Source: Chloracidobacterium sp. UBA3360 (GTDB lineage Bacteria; Acidobacteriota; Blastocatellia; Pyrinomonadales; Pyrinomonadaceae). Taken from it: a DNA stretch of 28,074 nt. Of the stretch, positions 7,575 to 14,005 are shown piece by piece (position 1 is the stretch's first letter; the number at the start of each line of letters is the position of its first letter). The position numbers were made by a program, and so were the translations under genes. The notes below the pieces were generated by a model, which saw only the letters and a program-made list of their open reading frames with translations, did no database searches and had not been told where the DNA came from. Location: contig DEQS01000018.1 in the NCBI GenBank assembly GCA_002360555.1, positions 1 to 28,074 on the forward strand, written 5' to 3'.

Positions 7575-8888
7575 TTACTTCGGCTTCCTTTCCCGCACAA
7601 ACCAAACAACCCCAGCGAGTCCCGACAATATTCCCGAGATTATCGTCAGCGTCTGCGGTGTCATGTAAAACATCAGCCCGCTCGATGCGTAGCTTACAAA
7701 TCCGAATACCGTCAGCTCGGCACCGCGTTCGATCGTGGACATCCGTCCGCGAATATAGTCGGGCAGGCTGCGTTGAAACATCGTTTCCTGCACCGCGTAT
7801 TCGACACCGACGATCATCCTCGAGAAAAATACCATCACGGCAAACATCCACAGCGTCGGCATATATGCCGCTGCGGCAAACAGCACTCCGTGCAGGATCA
7901 GCGTCCAGCCGATAAACCCGTGATTGATATTTTTGCGGTCAATATAGATCGATGTGCGGTGAGCGATCAGCATCCCGGCGGTCAGCCCGAGGCCCGTCGC
8001 TGTCCACAGCAAAGCAACGGCGATATCAGGATTCCATCCTTCGGCGTCGGCGTAATGTACACCGCCGAGACGCTCGAAAATAATATTGATCGCCCCGCCG
8101 CCCGTCGCCCAGATGACGTTCATTACGAGGATCGTCAGAGCAAAATGGGTATTTCTCGCGTAGTTAAATCCTTCGCGCAGTTCCGTGAGAAAAGACTCTC
8201 TCGGTTCCACCGCGACAAAATTTGGCTGCTCCGACGGCGGCGTCTGCTTGCGGCGAAACCGCATCGAATTCATCCGTGCCCCGGTCTCCGCGTCACGTGT
8301 CGCTTCTTCTGGTATCAGCCAAACCGTGTAAGCCGAGGCAAGAAATGAAGCCGCGTTGATGATAAACGCCGCCTCGTAACCAAAAGCCGCCGACGCCCAA
8401 CCGCCAAGGGCCGAGCCGATCGCCATCAACAGGAACCGCGTCGAAAACAGCAGAGCCGTCGCCGCCAGCAAACCTTCTTTGCCCGACAGATTAGGAGCCG
8501 CAGCATTCTTTGCCCCGTCAAAAAACGCTCCGAGCGTATGCAGCAAAACCGTCGCTAAATACGCTATCCAGAGTTTGTCGGGACTCGTAACGAGCAGAAA
8601 CGACAACGCAATCAACGCCCTCGCGATATCCGTCGCGATCATCACCTGCCGCCGTGAAAAGCGGTCAACAAACGTCCCCGCGATCGGCGATGCCAGTGCA
8701 AACGGCAGCAGTCTCGCTAAAAAGAACAACCCCGCCGCCGTCGGCGAAGCATCCGAAACGAGCCGCACAAGTCCCAACCCGGCGATAAAATTAAACCAGT
8801 TACCAAGCTCCGAAATAAATTGTCCGGTCAACAGATTGCGAAAATTGCGATTCCCGCGTATCAACTGCCCATACGTCAACGACTGCAT
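7575..8888 (-). CDS. MFS transporter, drug/siderophore exporter-like
   Basis: 437 aa with about 12 hydrophobic helices in two bundles. The N-terminal region (GNRNFRNLLTGQFISELGNW) and the loop after helix 2 (GTFVDRFSRRQVMIATDIAR, a motif-A-like GxxxDRxxRR) are typical of the MFS_3/EntS-like exporter group. A central cytoplasmic loop of ~45 residues (around 205-250, Arg-rich then Pro-rich) separates the halves, and the C-terminus is short and basic (VRERKPK). It acts as a proton-driven exporter in the inner membrane; the substrate cannot be read from sequence. The neighbouring iron-regulated heme oxygenase makes an iron-related compound conceivable, but that is only positional inference. No ribosome-binding site is obvious. 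Confidence 0.85.
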   Translation of the reverse strand: MQSLTYGQLIRGNRNFRNLLTGQFISELGNWFNFIAGLGLVRLVSDASPTAAGLFFLARLLPFALASPIAGTFVDRFSRRQVMIATDIARALIALSFLLVTSPDKLWIAYLATVLLHTLGAFFDGAKNAAAPNLSGKEGLLAATALLFSTRFLLMAIGSALGGWASAAFGYEAAFIINAASFLASAYTVWLIPEEATRDAETGARMNSMRFRRKQTPPSEQPNFVAVEPRESFLTELREGFNYARNTHFALTILVMNVIWATGGGAINIIFERLGGVHYADAEGWNPDIAVALLWTATGLGLTAGMLIAHRTSIYIDRKNINHGFIGWTLILHGVLFAAAAYMPTLWMFAVMVFFSRMIVGVEYAVQETMFQRSLPDYIRGRMSTIERGAELTVFGFVSYASSGLMFYMTPQTLTIISGILSGLAGVVWFVRERKPK

Positions 8889-8934
8889 CTAAATAGGATA
8901 GACGGTTTGTAATGGAAAGGCTAAAAAGGCGGGA

Positions 8935-8961
8935 GGCACCATCCTAAACAGGAATGGTGCC
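8935..8961 (-). terminator. Stable hairpin, probable terminator of the heme oxygenase operon
   Basis: GGCACCATCCT at 8935-8945 pairs with AGGAATGGTGCC at 8950-8961 around AAAC, with one bulged A. Read on the minus strand it follows the small Cys/His gene, and a TTTTT run comes about 8 nt after the stem. The delayed U-tract makes termination likely but not certain. Confidence 0.5.
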
Positions 8962-9023
8962 CATAGCGAATGCTGTTTGTGCAATATTAGTTTTACGGTA
9001 AAAGGCGGGTGAAAAACTTTAGT

Positions 9024-9269
9024 CTAATGAACGATCTCGTTTGCATGGATATGAACGTCATGTTCGCCGAGATCGATGATCGAATGCTCACGCTGCCAGC
9101 CGCTATAATTGATATCGACGACCGCCTCGGTAAACATCGCAAACTCTTCGCGGTCAAAATTTAGGACCTTATCCTTGACCGACATATGCACCACGCCGCA
9201 TCCGCCGCAATGCCAAATTTTTACGTTGGCCATATTTCCGGCTGGCCGTGCCGTGCGCGTTATCTCCAT
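9024..9269 (-). CDS. Small Cys/His protein coupled to heme oxygenase
   Basis: 81 aa from the ATG at 9269, preceded by GGAG with a 5-nt spacer. Its first 10 nt overlap the end of the heme oxygenase gene, so translation is probably coupled. The motif HCGGCGVVHM at 20-29 (C21, C24, H20, H28) looks like a metal or cofactor ligand set. It is followed by conserved-looking DREEFAMFTEAVVDINYSGW and a His-rich tail (EHDVHIHANEIVH). It could bind iron, zinc or heme released by its partner. I recognise no named family with confidence, although short CxxC...F..F proteins of this shape exist elsewhere. The function is inferred only from its operon. Confidence 0.65.
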   Translation of the reverse strand: MEITRTARPAGNMANVKIWHCGGCGVVHMSVKDKVLNFDREEFAMFTEAVVDINYSGWQREHSIIDLGEHDVHIHANEIVH

Positions 9270-9868
9270 TTGCTCTCCAACTCCTTTTTTCCCGCAGCGG
9301 CTGTCTCGGCAAAGCATCGCCCAAAACTATCAAACGTCTCCTTTGCCGCCTCGACGATCGTCTCGTCGTCGCCTTGTCTTTCGGCAAAGGCGGTGATGAC
9401 GCCGCAAAACTCTTTCCATTTCGCCCCGACTTCGTGCCCGTAACTGTTAAAGAACGAACCGCCGTTATCCGGCGTCAGGCTAAGGTGCTCCTTTAGATGC
9501 CTCATTATTATCTGGCCGCCAAGCGTCGCGCCTTCCATCACATAACAGGCACCAAATGCTTTTGCCGGGGTGTCTAGGGTCGGTAGATCTGTCCACGATC
9601 CGGCAACAGATTTCACATCATCGAGGATCCCGAGATTTTGCAGGTCGCGTTCGAGAGACGCAGTCTTTCGTCTCGCGTCAAAGTTGAGCCCGTGTGACTC
9701 CATATCGTTTTGCGCAACACGCGGCTCGATAGATGAGTAAAATTTATAAAATTTGGTCAACAATCTTTCGTAGTCTTCACGCTTGAACAACTTATCCATA
9801 ACGCCAACCACGTTCTCTAAATTTTCGTGCTGCTCGCGGGTCGCTTCTTTTAGTTTGGTTAAGATCAT
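9260..9868 (-). CDS. Biliverdin-producing heme oxygenase (BphO/HmuO-like)
   Basis: 202 aa, all-helical. TREQHENLEN near the N-terminus supplies the proximal heme ligand, His14. GACYVMEGATLGGQII at ~105-120 matches the conserved distal-helix region (EGxTLGG) of bacterial heme oxygenases, especially those found with bacteriophytochromes. The enzyme cleaves heme with O2 and electrons to biliverdin, Fe2+ and CO in the cytoplasm. No phytochrome gene lies nearby, and the Fur-like palindrome 20 nt upstream points to iron scavenging rather than chromophore supply (inference). The length is typical of the family. It is cotranscribed with the small Cys/His gene downstream. Confidence 0.88.
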   Translation of the reverse strand: MILTKLKEATREQHENLENVVGVMDKLFKREDYERLLTKFYKFYSSIEPRVAQNDMESHGLNFDARRKTASLERDLQNLGILDDVKSVAGSWTDLPTLDTPAKAFGACYVMEGATLGGQIIMRHLKEHLSLTPDNGGSFFNSYGHEVGAKWKEFCGVITAFAERQGDDETIVEAAKETFDSFGRCFAETAAAGKKELESKWR

Positions 9869-9887
9869 TTTATTTTTTTTAAATGTA

Positions 9888-9906
9888 ATTGAAAGTCATT
9901 TTCAAT
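9888..9906 (-). promoter_or_regulatory. Fur-box-like palindrome
   Basis: ATTGAAAGTCATTTTCAAT is a 19-bp element with perfect 7-bp arms. On the gene strand its core TGAAAATGACTTTCA differs by one base from the 7-1-7 Fur consensus form TGAAAATNATTTTCA. It lies 20-38 nt upstream of the heme oxygenase ATG, a position suited to repression by an iron-loaded Fur-family protein. Confidence 0.65.
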
Positions 9907-9972
9907 AAGATTATTGAAATCTCTGACGGCTGTCAAATCGAGGGCATCCTTTTTGTTCGCCTAATAACAAAA

Positions 9973-9997
9973 ATACCCGGCGATACTCGCCGGGTAT
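9973..9997 (-). terminator. Rho-independent terminator after the crotonase gene
   Basis: ATACCCGGCGA at 9973-9983 and TCGCCGGGTAT at 9987-9997 form a perfect 11-bp stem with a 3-nt loop. On the minus strand it is followed by TTTTGTTATT. It lies about 25 nt after the stop of the gene at 10023-10817. Confidence 0.9.
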
Positions 9998-10022
9998 CCG
10001 CTATCGCTTGAAGTTATTCGAA

Positions 10023-10817
10023 CTAATTTCCGGTAAAGTTTGGCGGGCGTTTTTCAAAGAAAGCGGCGACGCCCTCTTTGAAATCTGCGGACTTACCTGA
10101 TTTGATCTGGCATTCATGTTCAAGTGCGAGCTGCTCGGTCAGGTCGTTTGAAAACGACGCGTTCATCATCCGCTTGATGCGGCCGATCGAACCTGTTGGT
10201 CCGGCAGCAATCTTGGCGGCAAGCTGGGTCGCCTCGTCAAGCAGCGATGCAGCCGGAACGGCTTTGTTTATCATCCCGATCTCGACCGCCCGCTGAGCGG
10301 AAACGGCGTCGCCAGTCATAAATAGCTCGGTCGCGATCTTTTCGCCAACGACACGCGGCAAAAAGAACGTGCCGCCGCAATCCGGCGTCAGCCCGATACG
10401 AACAAAAGCCTCGCGAAACGACGCATCATCCGCCGCGATAACGATGTCGCACGCCAAAGCAAAATTTACTCCGGCACCTGCACAAACCCCATTGACAGCC
10501 GCAATAAACGGTATCGGCGTCTCACGCATCAGTCGGATCACACCGTGCAGAGCCCCAAGCGGGTCTTCGAGAAAAGCCTCAATACGCCCCTCTTTTTCCC
10601 ACATCGCCTGCATCTCACGCAAATCGCCGCCGGAACAAAATGCCCTGCCGTTCCCTGTAAACACAACGGCCCTAGCACCATCAGCAATAGCCTGACGAAA
10701 CGCTACGTCAAGATCCTTCGTCAGTTGCAGCGACAGAGCATTTAACGCATCCGGACGATTCATCGTCACAGTCGCGATCGCATTATTCAATGAATATTCA
10801 ACGGTCTCAAATGACAT
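10023..10817 (-). CDS. Enoyl-CoA hydratase/isomerase family protein, PaaG-like
   Basis: 264 aa, a full-length crotonase-fold acyl-CoA enzyme. The oxyanion-hole regions AFCSGGDL (59-66) and NGVCAGAGVNFALACDI (109-125) are present. Aligned on ACDI, the two hydratase glutamates are replaced by Asn118 and Phe138, while IGLTPDCGGTFFLPR (141-155) carries Asp146, the single acid used by PaaG-type isomerases. An acyl-CoA isomerase or ring-oxepin isomerase activity is therefore more likely than hydration (inference). No other phenylacetate or beta-oxidation gene is nearby. A solo repeat arm lies 10 nt before the start codon and a strong terminator follows. Confidence 0.85.
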   Translation of the reverse strand: MSFETVEYSLNNAIATVTMNRPDALNALSLQLTKDLDVAFRQAIADGARAVVFTGNGRAFCSGGDLREMQAMWEKEGRIEAFLEDPLGALHGVIRLMRETPIPFIAAVNGVCAGAGVNFALACDIVIAADDASFREAFVRIGLTPDCGGTFFLPRVVGEKIATELFMTGDAVSAQRAVEIGMINKAVPAASLLDEATQLAAKIAAGPTGSIGRIKRMMNASFSNDLTEQLALEHECQIKSGKSADFKEGVAAFFEKRPPNFTGN

Positions 10818-10827
10818 AAACTTTCTT

Positions 10828-10854
10828 TATTTCGTATCTTTCGTGTATTTCGTG
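10828..10854 (-). repeat. Solo arm of the CACGAA-type intergenic repeat
   Basis: Read on the minus strand there are three tandem 9-bp units, CACGAAATA, CACGAAAGA and TACGAAATA, the same build as one arm of the palindromes at 13416 and 13919. No second arm is present. It ends 10 nt before the ATG at 10817 and begins about 9 nt after the stop of the zinc-ribbon gene. Confidence 0.7.
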
Positions 10855-10863
10855 GGCAAATTC

Positions 10864-11145
10864 TTAGCTCTGCCTGGCTCGCGAGCGGCTCGCTTCAAAA
10901 CAATCTTTACACAGCACCGAACGCCCGACTTTTGGCTGAAATGGCACTGTGTCATGCCGTCCGCAGTGATCACAAACTATCTCAAATCTCGCCGGGGCGT
11001 CGGGCCGTGTCACCGCCTTTTTTGAACGGCATTTCGCGCACCGCTGCGGCGTCATCATATTGCGCTGGTAAAAAAGCTCCTGCTCTTTTTCGGAAAAGAC
11101 AAACGTCTCTTTACACTGCACACATGGAATTTCTACATCAGGCAT
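10864..11145 (-). CDS. Zinc-ribbon protein with CxxC-x17-CxxC domain
   Basis: 93 aa from the ATG at 11145, chosen because GGGAG lies 8 nt upstream; the GTG at 11154 would overlap that site. There are two zinc knuckles. The first uses C8/C11 and C36/C39 (CVQC, RCAKC), with VFSEKEQELFYQ between them, as in the probable zinc-ribbon family. The second is CDHCGR...VLCKDC (C58, C61, C79, C82) with exactly 17 residues between the pairs, which fits the CxxC-x17-CxxC domain. Such small basic proteins are probably nucleic-acid or ribosome associated, but their function is not established. The C-terminus is Arg/Ser rich (SRSRARQS). Confidence 0.75.
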   Translation of the reverse strand: MPDVEIPCVQCKETFVFSEKEQELFYQRNMMTPQRCAKCRSKKAVTRPDAPARFEIVCDHCGRHDTVPFQPKVGRSVLCKDCFEASRSRARQS

Positions 11146-11202
11146 TGGCGGCACTCCCTTGGATCTCTTAATGGCTTTGAGTGCAGTTTAGCACACCCGA
11201 GG

Positions 11203-12144
11203 TCAGCGGTTTAGCTCAGCGACGTGGTTTTTGACAGTCGCTCCAAGCGTGTCGAGATTGTAGCCGCCCTCGAGGCAAGACACGATCCGCCCGTCGCAAA
11301 CCTCATCCGCCCAATCCATAACCGTGCGGGTCATCGAGACAAAATCGTCATCGGTCAGCCGCAGTTGCCCAAGCGGATCGGTCAGGTGAGCGTCAAAACC
11401 GGCGGAGATAAATATAAAATCCGGGTGAAAATTTGTCGCGATCGACTCAAGCGCGCTTTCGAACATCCGTTTTTGCTCATCCGCTCGGGTCTCAGCCTTG
11501 ACCGGCACATTCATTGTCGTCCCCAAGCCCCGGCTATAGCCCGTTTCGCCGCGGCTGCCCGAACCCGGATACCAAGGATATTGGTGCATCGAAAAAAAAT
11601 GGACGGTCGGGTCGGCGTAAAATATGCCCTGCGTGCCGTTGCCGTGATGCACGTCCCAATCGATGATGGCGACACGTTCGATCTCTTTGTAATTATTTTG
11701 AGCATGTCGGGCGGCGACCGCGACATTGTTGAACAAACAAAATCCCATTGCGTTTTCGCCCGTCGCGTGATGCCCCGGCGGCCGCACGGCGACAAATGCA
11801 TTTTTCGCCTCACCCTGCATTACTGCATCCACCGCCGCGACCGCACCACCCGCCGCATAGAGCGATGCGTCAAACGATTTCATCGAAACGACCGTATCCG
11901 GATCAAGCCGGTCGATGCCATTAGCAAACGCAAACTCGACATGCTTAAAATGTGCTGCCGAATGTGCCGCCTGTATCAACCCCTTCGCCGCCTTTTCCGG
12001 CGTGATCTCGGTGAGGCTTTGCCAAAACGATTCGTCCTCGCGCAAAGCATCCATCACCGCCAAATAACGCAGCGGCGTCTCCGGATGCCCCGGCCCGGTG
12101 TCGTGTTTGGCATAAATAGGATGATGAACAAGCGCGGTTTTCAT
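11203..12144 (-). CDS. Histone deacetylase/acetylpolyamine amidohydrolase family protein
   Basis: 313 aa from the ATG at 12144; the upstream GTG at 12159 lies inside the palindromic repeat and is rejected. The full HDAC signature is present: RPPGHHA (121-127, the H125/H126 charge-relay pair), GFCLFNNVAVAA, IDWDVHHGNGT (zinc ligands D164 and H166), SAGFDAH (zinc ligand D251) and EGGYN near the C-terminus. The family removes acetyl groups from amines (acetyl-lysine, acetylpolyamines, acetoin-type substrates) using zinc. Early residues HPIYAKHDTGPGHPETP are the usual substrate-entry loop. The FAD amine-oxidase-like gene immediately upstream could fit a polyamine or N-methyl amine route, but that is inference. 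No Shine-Dalgarno sequence; the repeat ends 10 nt before the start. Confidence 0.88.
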   Translation of the reverse strand: MKTALVHHPIYAKHDTGPGHPETPLRYLAVMDALREDESFWQSLTEITPEKAAKGLIQAAHSAAHFKHVEFAFANGIDRLDPDTVVSMKSFDASLYAAGGAVAAVDAVMQGEAKNAFVAVRPPGHHATGENAMGFCLFNNVAVAARHAQNNYKEIERVAIIDWDVHHGNGTQGIFYADPTVHFFSMHQYPWYPGSGSRGETGYSRGLGTTMNVPVKAETRADEQKRMFESALESIATNFHPDFIFISAGFDAHLTDPLGQLRLTDDDFVSMTRTVMDWADEVCDGRIVSCLEGGYNLDTLGATVKNHVAELNR

Positions 12145-12154
12145 AAGAATATAG

Positions 12155-12226
12155 TCCACAGATTAACACAGATGGACACTGATAGTTTTTATCCGCTATC
12201 TGTGTTTATCCGTGTTCATCTGTGGA
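12155..12226. repeat. Palindromic intergenic repeat, CACAGAT type
   Basis: The arms 12155-12185 and 12196-12226 (31 nt each) pair with about 6 mismatches around a 10-nt loop. Each arm is three tandem 10-bp units of the form CACAGATNNA. It begins 8 nt after the stop of the FAD gene and ends 10 nt before the ATG of the HDAC gene (both minus strand). Confidence 0.85.
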
Positions 12227-12234
12227 TAGATCTC

Positions 12235-13404
12235 TTAGATAAATGCAGTTTCGTGCAGCAGTTCGCCGTTGGCAAAACGATCAATGTGCAGCGACGACAC
12301 ATCGAGAAAACTAGATTCGCCGTCCAAAATGATCTCCGCCAATGCCCTGCCCGTCGCGGGCGAATGCATCACCCCATGGCCCGAAAAGCCGTTGGCAAAA
12401 TACAATCCCTCGACCTCACAACCGCCGAGTATCGCATGATGGTCCGGCGAATTTTCATACAATCCGGCACGGCATTTTTCATAAACGATCTGAGCACCGT
12501 TTAGAAACGGAGCACGATGGGCGGCCTTTTCACCGACTTTGTCCAGAAAAGCATCGTCAAACTCAGTCGAAAATCCCGGCGGCTCGTCCGGGTCGGCATA
12601 GGCAAACAGCACATCGCGGCCATCTCCGGTGTCAGCCGCGACGTGAAAATCTCTCGCCGGACGAAAGTGAAACCCGTCCTTAAGATCTATCACCATCGGC
12701 AGATCCGGCGGCAGGGCTTTCGCAGCTTTTGCCCAAACTATCTGACGCCGCTGCGGCTCGACCGGCAGATCGATCCCGGCGGTCGCGGCCAAATGCCTCG
12801 CCCAAGCTCCCGAACAAAGCACAACCCGATCGCATTCGAGCGTCCCATCCGACGTATGCAGCCCAGTCACGCGGCCGTTCTCGACATTGATCGCTCTGAC
12901 AAGCGTGCCGGTTTTGACCTTTGCACCGCTCATCGACGCCTCGACCATAAAACCTTCGAGGATTGCGAGCGGATTGATAAAACCGTCACGCGGGCCAAAG
13001 CTGCCGCCGACAATGTCGTCGCAATTCACACCCGGAACCATCGCAGCGACCTCGGCTTGTGTCAAAAGATGTACGCCGTCATAGCCAAGCTCACGCTGCC
13101 GTTCGCCGGTTCGGTCGAGGTATTCGAGATGTAGATTGTTTGTCGCGAGGAAAAGATAGCCCTTCGGATCGTATTCGCAATCAAAATCCCAGTCGCGAAA
13201 AAAATCCATCGAATAAAGCGAGAGCTTGATATTAATATCCGTCTCAAACTGCGCCCGCACACCGCCCGTAGCCTTGCCGGTCGAGCCAAGCCCAAGCATC
13301 TCCTCACGGTCAAGCATCAGCACATCGAGGCATCCACGCTCGGTCAGATGATACGCCACCGATGCCCCGACCACGCCCCCGCCAATTATTACTACTTCAG
13401 GCAT
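12235..13404 (-). CDS. FAD-dependent amine oxidoreductase (DAO/sarcosine oxidase beta-like)
   Basis: 389 aa. The N-terminal Rossmann motif VVIIGGGVVGASVAYHL (4-20) binds the ADP part of FAD, with an acidic end of strand 2 (LMLDRE). GSTGKATGGVRAQF (~40-53) matches the conserved segment after the first helix in sarcosine oxidase beta and related DAO-family enzymes. The C-terminal part has GLYENSPDHHAILG and FANGFSGHGVMHSPATG, also typical of this family. These enzymes oxidise N-methylated or secondary amino acids (sarcosine, dimethylglycine, proline-like) with H2O2 or electron-carrier output. There is no signal peptide and no partner subunit gene, so a monomeric cytosolic enzyme is likely. The substrate cannot be told from sequence. 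Confidence 0.85.
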   Translation of the reverse strand: MPEVVIIGGGVVGASVAYHLTERGCLDVLMLDREEMLGLGSTGKATGGVRAQFETDINIKLSLYSMDFFRDWDFDCEYDPKGYLFLATNNLHLEYLDRTGERQRELGYDGVHLLTQAEVAAMVPGVNCDDIVGGSFGPRDGFINPLAILEGFMVEASMSGAKVKTGTLVRAINVENGRVTGLHTSDGTLECDRVVLCSGAWARHLAATAGIDLPVEPQRRQIVWAKAAKALPPDLPMVIDLKDGFHFRPARDFHVAADTGDGRDVLFAYADPDEPPGFSTEFDDAFLDKVGEKAAHRAPFLNGAQIVYEKCRAGLYENSPDHHAILGGCEVEGLYFANGFSGHGVMHSPATGRALAEIILDGESSFLDVSSLHIDRFANGELLHETAFI

Positions 13405-13415
13405 AAATAGATTTA

Positions 13416-13484
13416 GCCACGAATCACACTAATGACACGAATAATAGCTCTTTCTTAATTCGTGCCATTCGTGTAATTCGTGGC
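13416..13484. repeat. Palindromic intergenic repeat, CACGAAT type
   Basis: The arms 13416-13442 and 13458-13484 (27 nt each) pair with 3 mismatches around a 15-nt loop. Each arm has three tandem 9-bp units CACGAATNN. It begins 8 nt after the stop of the VOC gene and ends 11 nt before the start of the FAD gene (minus strand). Confidence 0.85.
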
Positions 13485-13492
13485 AAAACTTC

Positions 13493-13909
13493 TTACTTAG
13501 CAAACACCGACGAAAAATCCTTAAAACCCTTGAATTCCAACGCGTTACCGCTCGGGTCGAGGAAAAACATGGTCGCCTGCTCGCCGACTTCACCTTCGAA
13601 ACGGATCTTTGGCTCGATGATAAACTCGACGCCTTTTGCGGTAAGCTTGTCAGCCAACGCACGCCACTCGTCGATCGGCAGCACGATTCCAAAATGCGGC
13701 ACGGGGACGTGGTCGGCGTCAACATGGTTCGTCGCCTTAACGCCCGCCGAATCGGGTGCGAGATGCGTCACGATCTGATGCCCGTAAAGGTCAAAATCGA
13801 TCCAGCACTCCGAGCTCCGCCCCTCAGGGCATTCCATAACACCGCCATAAAACTCACGGGCAGCATCAAGATCATGAACGGGAAATGCAAGGTGAAATAG
13901 ATTTTTCAT
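13493..13909 (-). CDS. VOC (glyoxalase/bleomycin-resistance fold) family protein
   Basis: 138 aa with two beta-alpha-beta-beta-beta modules. Module 1 opens FHLAFPVHDLDAAREFYGGV and module 2 opens VPHFGIVLPIDEWRALADKL. The end, MFFLDPSGNALEFKGF, is the family's characteristic C-terminal strand. Likely metal ligands are H6 of the first module, His in VPHFG, and Glu in ALEFKGF, so the protein is probably a metal-dependent lyase, isomerase or dioxygenase, but the substrate is unknown. It is the first gene of the minus-strand run with the FAD and HDAC genes. A palindromic repeat lies 9 nt before the ATG and no Shine-Dalgarno sequence is seen. Confidence 0.85.
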   Translation of the reverse strand: MKNLFHLAFPVHDLDAAREFYGGVMECPEGRSSECWIDFDLYGHQIVTHLAPDSAGVKATNHVDADHVPVPHFGIVLPIDEWRALADKLTAKGVEFIIEPKIRFEGEVGEQATMFFLDPSGNALEFKGFKDFSSVFAK

Positions 13910-13918
13910 ATGATTTTT

Positions 13919-13986
13919 GCCACGAATAACACGAATGTCACAAATTTAGCACATTTCTGATTCGTGTTATTCGTGTAATTCGTGGC
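13919..13986. repeat. Palindromic intergenic repeat, CACGAAT type, between divergent genes
   Basis: The arms 13919-13945 and 13960-13986 (27 nt each) pair with 4 mismatches around a 14-nt loop, with three 9-bp CACGAATNN units per arm. This copy lies between divergent start codons, 9 nt from ATG 13909 (minus) and 19 nt from ATG 14006 (plus). Confidence 0.85.
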
Positions 13987-14005
13987 TAAATATTCCTGAG
14001 GTTTT

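Noticed and set aside
12144..12159. GTG at 12159 as start of the deacetylase gene
   Set aside because: It lies inside the palindromic repeat; the ATG at 12144 gives the normal family N-terminus.
11224..12504. 426-codon plus-strand open frame opposite the deacetylase gene
   Set aside because: It is antisense to an enzyme with all catalytic motifs, crosses the palindromic repeat and another gene end, and its Arg/His-rich product has no recognisable domain.
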